A stretch of DNA of 64,000 bases from Treponema phagedenis (GTDB lineage Bacteria; Spirochaetota; Spirochaetia; Treponematales; Treponemataceae), in NCBI RefSeq assembly GCF_008153345.1, contig NZ_CP042818.1:1674001-1738000 (forward strand), written 5' to 3'. Shown here piece after piece: positions 58,609 to 64,000 of the stretch. The position numbers and the translations under genes are program-made. How positions within the stretch are numbered: the first letter of the stretch is position 1; each line of letters starts with the position of its first letter. Under the pieces are notes generated by a model, which made no database searches, was not told where the DNA came from, and worked only from the letters and a program-made list of their open reading frames with translations.

Positions 58609-61381
58609 AAAGCTCTCCCGCATCATCAGTTTTTATTTTTTTCAGTTTAGGTAAATCAATATTAAATGTAAGCCGTGATGTTTTTCCGTTTCTGAATAAT
58701 GTGCCGTCTTTAAGCAAATTTTGTGCTTTTACTTCAACACGGAATTTTCCTCGTGATAGAAGGTGTATATCTTTAAAATTAACTTCGATCCTTTTTTTTG
58801 CTTTATCAGGAATTATTTTTGTCGCAACAACTTTGTTTTTATTATTGTAAATTGTGATAATATACTGAGTTGCGCCTCTTACCCGTTCCCATGAAAAACG
58901 AATGGTACGATTTTTTTTGAAATAATCAACATCCATCACGGCATCATGCTGCGGATTAAAAAACCGCGGAGCAGGCAACGGCGGAATTGGTAAGACGGTA
59001 AAGGTTTCTTCTTTGAGAGAGGAGATATCAAAACCGTCAACGGTTAGAGCCGTGACTTTCCATGTATAGGTTCCTTCTTTTAAGACCGGAAGGCGCGTTT
59101 TAAAAGCGGGGTCTTTTGCAAGAAAAACAGGGCTTTTCCTTCCTTTTTTATAAAGACTAAGCTCCGCATTGATCGGTTTTTCCATTGACTCCCATGTTGC
59201 AAGAATAGGTTTTTCAAGAGCATCTAAGCCGTTAATTTTTGCATTTTGCACGGGATATACAAGTTCAATCGGCTTTAAATGTCTAAACGTGCAGTAATGA
59301 TCATTTGTCAGACTATACCGACGGGATGACATAAGAGTAGGGGAGGCAAAGCCTTGTATGTTAAGTACATAATTTCCTTCAACAAGAGATTCCAAGTCAA
59401 GTTCCAGTTCTGTTGAAGTTACAAAACCGTTTTCATAAAAAGGTCGACTCCCTGCTGCTACGCTTGTTATTTTTACCTGATAGTAATCCGCGCCGTCAAT
59501 CGCTTGCCATTGAAATTTATTTTTTTTGTTTGGAGCGATGACGACTGTTTGTCTTGCATTTATCAATTCCGGTTTGTCTAAGGGCTCGGCAATCGTTAGT
59601 TTTTTTATTTCTGAATAAGCGGGAACATCATCCGTATTTCCCGTAATTCGCCAATACCAGTCTCCTTGCTTTAATTTAATTCCGTCGATGCCTAAACCGA
59701 CAACTTTTCTCTCTAAACTGATTGTATCAAAGTTTTGAGTTTGTGAAACTTGAAAGAGAAGGTCGGTATCTAAATTGGTTTTCCATGTAAATCTGATATC
59801 TTCACAAAACGTGTCGGCAAGCACATATCCGTCGGGCGGATATAGCGAGCGCAAAATAATTTCACCGCTTTTAGACATAAATTTTCTCGGCTCTATCACG
59901 CTCAATATTTTGTCGTTTTGAGTAATGCTTGCAATAGTCCAATAATATTCTCTATTAGGCGCAAGAACAGACGAATCTTCAAGTTCAAAATAATTTCTTG
60001 TTACAGTTGTATTAACAAGAAGGTGTTGCATTTGCTTGTCATCAGCAATTTGAATGCGATATTTTTTTGCTTCGGGGATATTTTTCCACGCAAATTTTAC
60101 CGTTTGTCCGGCTGCAAATTCCGTAAAAGCGCCGGGAGAAATAATTTCGGGAAATATCGTTTCCGTGTTTTTTTTCACGGTAAAAGCAGCTGTTTCGGTG
60201 GCTTTGGAAGAAGCTGCGGAAATAAATGCATAGTATGGGGTAACTCTCCAATACCATGCTCCTTCATTTGGTATAGGAAGATCGATAGAAGTTGTCTTAA
60301 TCACTCTGTTTATTTGAGGATTTTGCATTTCAGGGTTGTCTGCAACTTCCAGCCGGTATGAATTTATTGAGTCATCTTGCGTCCATGCAAAGCGAATTAA
60401 AGGGAGCTCTTCAAAATAGGTAATCAAAGCATTTTGCTCGGGTAAAAGTAATTGCGGCGGAAGAGCATCTACAACCGTGAATTTTCCTTGTATTGCGGAA
60501 TCTGCCGAAAGTCCTTCTTTTTCCGAATATAGCCTCCAATAAACAGTACCGGCTTTTTCAATCAAGACAATTTCGTGTAAACCGGTTACCGAATATTTTT
60601 TTACATCGCTGCTGAAATTACTTGCACGGGATGTTTCTAAAATAAGCTCTTCATCATCGGAAAAGGCACTATACCATTTTAAGAGGCATTCAGCCCCCTG
60701 TCCCTGCAAACTTTGATTAAGTATCTTTGCATTATTTGCTATATTTGTTACAGCAAGTTTTATGGGTTCGCCCGTATAAAAAACAGAACCTTCAGTGAGC
60801 ATCTGTTTTTCAGCTTCTTTTTCATCTTCCCCTTCTGTTATTATCGATGCCTCTCCTTTTTGCATGACGAGTTGTAAGCCTTGTTCTTCTTTTGCACCTG
60901 CAAGTAACGATGAATTTTTTGCAAGGGAAATTACCTTGTCTTGTGAATGGAGGCGTATATCAGCGCCGGCTGTTTCTACCGATATGGAGCCTTCTTGCAG
61001 GTTAAGAGATGCCTGTTTTGCATCAAAAAACACTTGAATCATTGTCTCTGAATCCATATCAATCGCGGAACCGTCAATAAAATGAATGGTTGCGGCAGCT
61101 TGCGGGGCTGTTCTGATTACGTCTCCGTTATAAATGGGAGAGTTTTGAAGAGGTCTGTCCCAAACTGCCCTATCAATAAATTTACGTTGCACGGTTTTAT
61201 ACTTATAATTAACCGTTGCAATCATTGTTTTATCGGCTCGGGTAAACGTTCTATTTAAATCTCGTATCAATAAACCGATTGACAGACAGAGCAAAAGGAG
61301 AGAAAAGATAATAACCGGTATATCCAGGGATGATTTTCCTACTGTTTTAGGATTGTATTTTGTATTTCTTTTCGTCTTCAT
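58598..61381 (-). CDS. Large FecR-domain protein with fibronectin-like repeats
   Basis: A 927-residue protein with one N-terminal membrane segment (VIIFSLLLLCLSIGLLI, about 24-40), then a FecR-like domain (about 60-170) with NGDVIRTAPQAAATIHFIDGSAIDMDSETMIQV and LNLQEGSISVETAG. The remaining ~700 residues repeat a beta-sandwich pattern ending in WYWRVT, YYWTIA, WYWRIT or YTWKVT, i.e. about six to eight Fn3-like domains in the periplasm. It overlaps the adenylate cyclase gene by 35 bases at its start and the next gene by 11 at its end. Likely an inner-membrane-anchored sensor or scaffold reaching across the periplasm. Function unknown. Confidence 0.82.
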   Translation of the reverse strand: MKTKRNTKYNPKTVGKSSLDIPVIIFSLLLLCLSIGLLIRDLNRTFTRADKTMIATVNYKYKTVQRKFIDRAVWDRPLQNSPIYNGDVIRTAPQAAATIHFIDGSAIDMDSETMIQVFFDAKQASLNLQEGSISVETAGADIRLHSQDKVISLAKNSSLLAGAKEEQGLQLVMQKGEASIITEGEDEKEAEKQMLTEGSVFYTGEPIKLAVTNIANNAKILNQSLQGQGAECLLKWYSAFSDDEELILETSRASNFSSDVKKYSVTGLHEIVLIEKAGTVYWRLYSEKEGLSADSAIQGKFTVVDALPPQLLLPEQNALITYFEELPLIRFAWTQDDSINSYRLEVADNPEMQNPQINRVIKTTSIDLPIPNEGAWYWRVTPYYAFISAASSKATETAAFTVKKNTETIFPEIISPGAFTEFAAGQTVKFAWKNIPEAKKYRIQIADDKQMQHLLVNTTVTRNYFELEDSSVLAPNREYYWTIASITQNDKILSVIEPRKFMSKSGEIILRSLYPPDGYVLADTFCEDIRFTWKTNLDTDLLFQVSQTQNFDTISLERKVVGLGIDGIKLKQGDWYWRITGNTDDVPAYSEIKKLTIAEPLDKPELINARQTVVIAPNKKNKFQWQAIDGADYYQVKITSVAAGSRPFYENGFVTSTELELDLESLVEGNYVLNIQGFASPTLMSSRRYSLTNDHYCTFRHLKPIELVYPVQNAKINGLDALEKPILATWESMEKPINAELSLYKKGRKSPVFLAKDPAFKTRLPVLKEGTYTWKVTALTVDGFDISSLKEETFTVLPIPPLPAPRFFNPQHDAVMDVDYFKKNRTIRFSWERVRGATQYIITIYNNKNKVVATKIIPDKAKKRIEVNFKDIHLLSRGKFRVEVKAQNLLKDGTLFRNGKTSRLTFNIDLPKLKKIKTDDAGELYGN

Positions 61382-63245
61382 TTACATCAACCTTTTCAAA
61401 ATCGGGTGTGGGAATACCCAGTAATGTCCGTACCTCGCTTAAGGTTTTCGGTCCCATGGATCCTGCGCCGGGGATGGTATCTTCTTTTGGCATATTTACA
61501 ACAGCAAACATTCTGACAGGTTTTTCTTTTCCTTTTACGGTTACCGGCGGCATTTCTTCAACAAGTACCGCGCCCTGCACTAATCGATACGTGTTTTCCG
61601 TTATGAGGATATCGGTGCCGAGCGGCTTATTCAAAGCTTCGGTTCGAGAAGCAAGGTTTACCGCATCTCCGATAACCGTGTACTCCATTCGTTTTTGTGA
61701 TCCGATTTGCCCTGCAACAACGGGTCCTGAATTGATTCCGCAACCGATGCGTATAATCGGTTTTTTATCACCGCCGCGATTGGCGTTAAAAGTAATCAAT
61801 GCTGCCCGCATGCGTAAGGCTGCCCGTATACAGTTAAGCGCATCTTTTTGAGGGCTTCCGGTAGAAGTGGGCGCTCCCCAGACTGCCATAATAGCATCTC
61901 CGATAAACTTATCCACCACGCCGTGCGTAAGGTTTACACATTCTACCATAAGGGTCATATACTCGTTCAAGAATTCAACTACTTCCGCAGGAGTGAGTTT
62001 TTCAGAAATTGCGGTAAATGAGCGAATATCGGAAAAGAAGATTGTTGTTTCTTTTGTTTCTCCGCCAAGGACAAGCTCGCCGCGCATGGCAAGCTCTGCA
62101 ATCTCTTTATTGATAAATCTGCCGAATGAATCTTTTAAGCGATCCCGTTCGGTTAATCCCTTTCCCATTTGCACAAAGCTGGCGGTTAAAAGTCCGATTT
62201 CATCATTACCTTTCGGCTTTAAGTCAATATCGTATTCTCCTTGCTCAATTTGGTGAGCCGCTGCCGCTAAAAGTTTTACTGGCGTACTGACGGATTTTGA
62301 GAAAAACCATACAAAAAGAATGGAAAGCGAAAGCACCGCCAAGGTCAAGTAAATATTGCGCTTGGTTGTTTCAATAACGGGCTCCAAAAGCTTTTCCGCT
62401 TCCGCGACCGTGAGTACCGCGAGGTCTCCGGTAATACGTGAATATGAACCGAAGTATTTTTTTTCGCTTTCTTCAAAAAGGATTTGTCTGCTTTTATCTC
62501 CCGCTTTTCTCATTTGTTTAAAAATTTCAAATTCGCTTGCATTTACTCCATGTTTAAGCAATTCAAAATCGGGATGAATAAGAATGTCTCCATCGCTGTT
62601 TACTAAAAAGGTTGTTTGTAAAACTCCTGAGCCAAAGCTGTTTGCAAGCTTTTCAGCGGAAAAAAAGACAACCAAGGCTTGATTTAAGCCTTTTTCTTTA
62701 TACGGATATAGCAGGGTAAGTACCGGCTGATTAAAAAGCGGAGAGCCGTTTAATACTTGTAGAAGACCTCGTTCGGTTTGTTCAACGGCTGTTTTATTTT
62801 GCTCCATAAAAGTGTCTACAACCGAAGGATCTATTTCATTTGCTAAAAAGAAGGCGGGATTAAGTAACTTTCTGTCTGTTCTGTCTCCGCGCTTAGGGTC
62901 GGTAAGCACAAGCGCTGCCACCGAAGTGTTTCGTTCAAAATAAAAATTTGCGGTTTGCTTTGTTTCCGCAGATGATGTTTCAAAACTGTTTAGAATGTCT
63001 AAGAGCAGAAAGGTATTTGCTCTGATGGTGAGCAATTCCTTTTCACTTGCGGTAGCAGCCTGTACATTTACCGTCCTGTTGTTCTCCTCGGCGCTTATCT
63101 GTACATCCTGACTTCCAAACCAAGTTACAAGTGCGGTTATAACACCGAGTGATGTTACTACAAGCACCGAAATAATAAGTACCAATTTTACGCCTATGGG
63201 AAAGCGAACCTTTGTACGAAAAGCATCTTTTTCTTTTTTACTCAT
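61347..63245 (-). CDS. Transmembrane class III adenylate/guanylate cyclase
   Basis: A 632-residue receptor-type cyclase. A membrane segment at about 19-44, a ~250-residue extracytoplasmic sensor (Cache-like, with LLPYKEKGLNQALVVFFSAEKL and FLVNSDGDILIHPDFELL), a second segment at about 295-315, HAMP (VSTPVKLLAAAAHQIEQGEY), then the catalytic domain with TIFFSDIRSFTAISEKL (metal Asp), VVDKFIGDAIMAVWGAP (Lys and second Asp), GCGINSGPVVAGQIG and YTVIGDAVNLASRTEAL (transition-state Asn and Arg). All catalytic residues are visible, and cAMP is the likely product. The N-terminal sensor suggests it responds to a periplasmic ligand. Operon with the FecR-domain protein, as I recall for T. pallidum TP0485. 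Confidence 0.9.
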   Translation of the reverse strand: MSKKEKDAFRTKVRFPIGVKLVLIISVLVVTSLGVITALVTWFGSQDVQISAEENNRTVNVQAATASEKELLTIRANTFLLLDILNSFETSSAETKQTANFYFERNTSVAALVLTDPKRGDRTDRKLLNPAFFLANEIDPSVVDTFMEQNKTAVEQTERGLLQVLNGSPLFNQPVLTLLYPYKEKGLNQALVVFFSAEKLANSFGSGVLQTTFLVNSDGDILIHPDFELLKHGVNASEFEIFKQMRKAGDKSRQILFEESEKKYFGSYSRITGDLAVLTVAEAEKLLEPVIETTKRNIYLTLAVLSLSILFVWFFSKSVSTPVKLLAAAAHQIEQGEYDIDLKPKGNDEIGLLTASFVQMGKGLTERDRLKDSFGRFINKEIAELAMRGELVLGGETKETTIFFSDIRSFTAISEKLTPAEVVEFLNEYMTLMVECVNLTHGVVDKFIGDAIMAVWGAPTSTGSPQKDALNCIRAALRMRAALITFNANRGGDKKPIIRIGCGINSGPVVAGQIGSQKRMEYTVIGDAVNLASRTEALNKPLGTDILITENTYRLVQGAVLVEEMPPVTVKGKEKPVRMFAVVNMPKEDTIPGAGSMGPKTLSEVRTLLGIPTPDFEKVDVNEDEKKYKIQS

Positions 63246-63713
63246 CAGATACCCCTTTTAGTATCGTTTTTCTTTTTTATTACGTTTTTTATTTTTTTGC
63301 TTAACTTTAATAAGCATTTTAGTCAGTCCGGCTCCAAGCTCTTTCTTAATTATCGTCTATATGTTTTTGAATTGCAAGGTTTAAATTTAGTTTTCATCCT
63401 GCTCCTTATCAAAAAGTTGTTTACAAAGAAGAAAATACCATCGTTTTCTTCTGATATCTCGGTTTTTAGGAAAGGAAATGATTCTTGTAAAAGCCGATGC
63501 CTTATTATACTTTGATATTCCTTTTTATCTATTTTTTAATCTTCGCAGTAAAACAAATTCAATTTTATCTTTAATAATTATACCGTAATAGGATATATTT
63601 GCAATAATAGAAATCAAAAGAAGACAAATTATTTTATTCAAAACTTTATATTTTTGCAAAATGCGAAAAGCTTTTTTTTACCGATATTACCGGTAATTGA
63701 CCTATTTTTTAAC
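63246..63713. other. AT-rich region upstream of the cyclase gene
   Basis: No credible gene; a 72-codon open frame on the plus strand has no ribosome-binding site and low-complexity composition. Near 63260-63290 there are long T runs with TTATTACG that could hold a minus-strand promoter. I see no hairpin or repeat of the dispersed family. Confidence 0.4.
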
Positions 63714-63738
63714 TTTGAGGGGAAAGCCCCCCTCAAAA
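63713..63738. terminator. Terminator of the right-edge membrane-protein gene
   Basis: TTTGAGGGG and CCCCTCAAA form a near-perfect stem with A and T flanks, directly beyond the stop codon of the minus-strand gene. Works best on the minus strand, where a TAAAAAATAGG stretch follows the stem. Confidence 0.65.
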
Positions 63739-63740
63739 CT

Positions 63741-64000
63741 TTATTCAGATCTTCGTTGTACCAGTATGAGACTTCCAAGCACCATAAGGTCAAAGGAAAC
63801 CTGCTTTAAATACTGAAGAACGGAGCCCACGTTTCTGAAAACATTTCCCGCACCGAATGCACCGATGATATCCACCAATACCAGATTAATAATCCATAAT
63901 ACAATAAAGATGATAAGGATTATTCTTACCACGGCGAGACTGGGGCTAAACAAGTCCACTAAAAGAAATATTGCTGCGATAAGCTCGCAGATTGCAATAG
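63741..64000 (-). CDS. Partial integral membrane protein, 5' end outside window
   Basis: The frame is open to the right edge, so the start lies outside. About 86 residues are visible: IAICELIAAIFLLVDLFSPS, LAVVRIILIIFIVLWIINLVLVDIIGAFG, then FRNVGSVLQYLKQVSFDLMVLGSLILVQRRSE. Three hydrophobic segments and the C-terminal SVLQYLKQ..FDLMVLGSLI pattern recall small DoxX-like four-helix membrane proteins, but this is only an impression. A GTG at 63959 could be read as a start but lies in the middle of the first membrane segment, so it is not used. Function unknown. Confidence 0.65.
   Translation of the reverse strand, partial: IAICELIAAIFLLVDLFSPSLAVVRIILIIFIVLWIINLVLVDIIGAFGAGNVFRNVGSVLQYLKQVSFDLMVLGSLILVQRRSE

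Noticed and set aside
63297-63515. 72-codon plus-strand frame upstream of the cyclase
   Set aside because: Low-complexity composition, no ribosome-binding site, no recognisable domain, and it lies in the likely promoter region.

Overview
The window reads as chromosomal DNA of a host-associated spirochaete of the genus Treponema. Signs are the spirochaete-type EF-G ([10 protein letters not shown]-loop), a periplasmic-flagellum block flgN-flgK-flgL-fliW-csrA, many lipoproteins and barrel-like proteins ending in Phe, and a class III adenylate cyclase / FecR-domain / barrel-tailed operon whose order I recall from T. pallidum TP0485-TP0483 (from memory, not checked). The abundant intergenic repeats and sugar-alcohol genes suggest a larger-genome treponeme such as T. 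phagedenis; the species is inference.

Layout. 1-2.8 kb: end-truncated exported protein, tRNA-Arg(CCG), HEAT-like exported protein and a Pro/Glu-rich lipoprotein. 3.0-12.9 kb (minus strand): a myo-inositol uptake and breakdown locus, iolD, iolE, sugar-binding lipoprotein, ABC ATPase, permease, iolG and iolA/mmsA, ended by a perfect 13-bp stem terminator. Steps IolB, IolC and IolJ are not in the window. Divergent from it at 13.7-14.7 kb is a WYL/HTH regulator broken by a stop codon and a frameshift, with a (TC)12 tract upstream. 14.7-17.5 kb: a Sel1-repeat cassette array (one intact small gene, one frameshifted gene, a stub, and a lipoprotein with near-identical 108-bp tandem repeats), followed by a coiled-coil membrane protein.

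19-27 kb: glycerate permease plus glycerate kinase, SAM methyltransferase, ispH, fusA and a RecA/KaiC-like ATPase. 28-35 kb: DUF1361 membrane protein with a probable leaderless start, rsmE, an HExxH metalloprotease, a Pro-rich exported protein, a transposase remnant, TPR proteins and rlmN. 35.3-39.6 kb: the hook-filament junction genes with the FliW-CsrA regulatory pair. 40-47.6 kb: acetyltransferase, nucleoside hydrolase, aminopeptidase C, an outer-membrane-like protein, a DUF2156 protein, and a threonine-synthase homologue that lacks the PLP lysine, with a 44-residue ORF behind it.

47.7-64 kb (all minus strand): a 1197-residue GH13 protein, an EEP-family lipoprotein, PAS/HD-GYP protein, tsaB, tsaE, uvrC, then the adenylate cyclase / FecR / barrel-tailed operon and a partial membrane protein.

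The most distinctive non-gene feature is a dispersed family of short elements bounded by imperfect terminal inverted repeats of the type GTAGTATARCGTTTT. They carry modular hairpins, many with a shared GTCCRT loop, and fill most long intergenic gaps. One copy sits inside the inositol transporter operon and supplies the stop codon of the binding protein. No CRISPR array, rRNA or complete transposon was seen.
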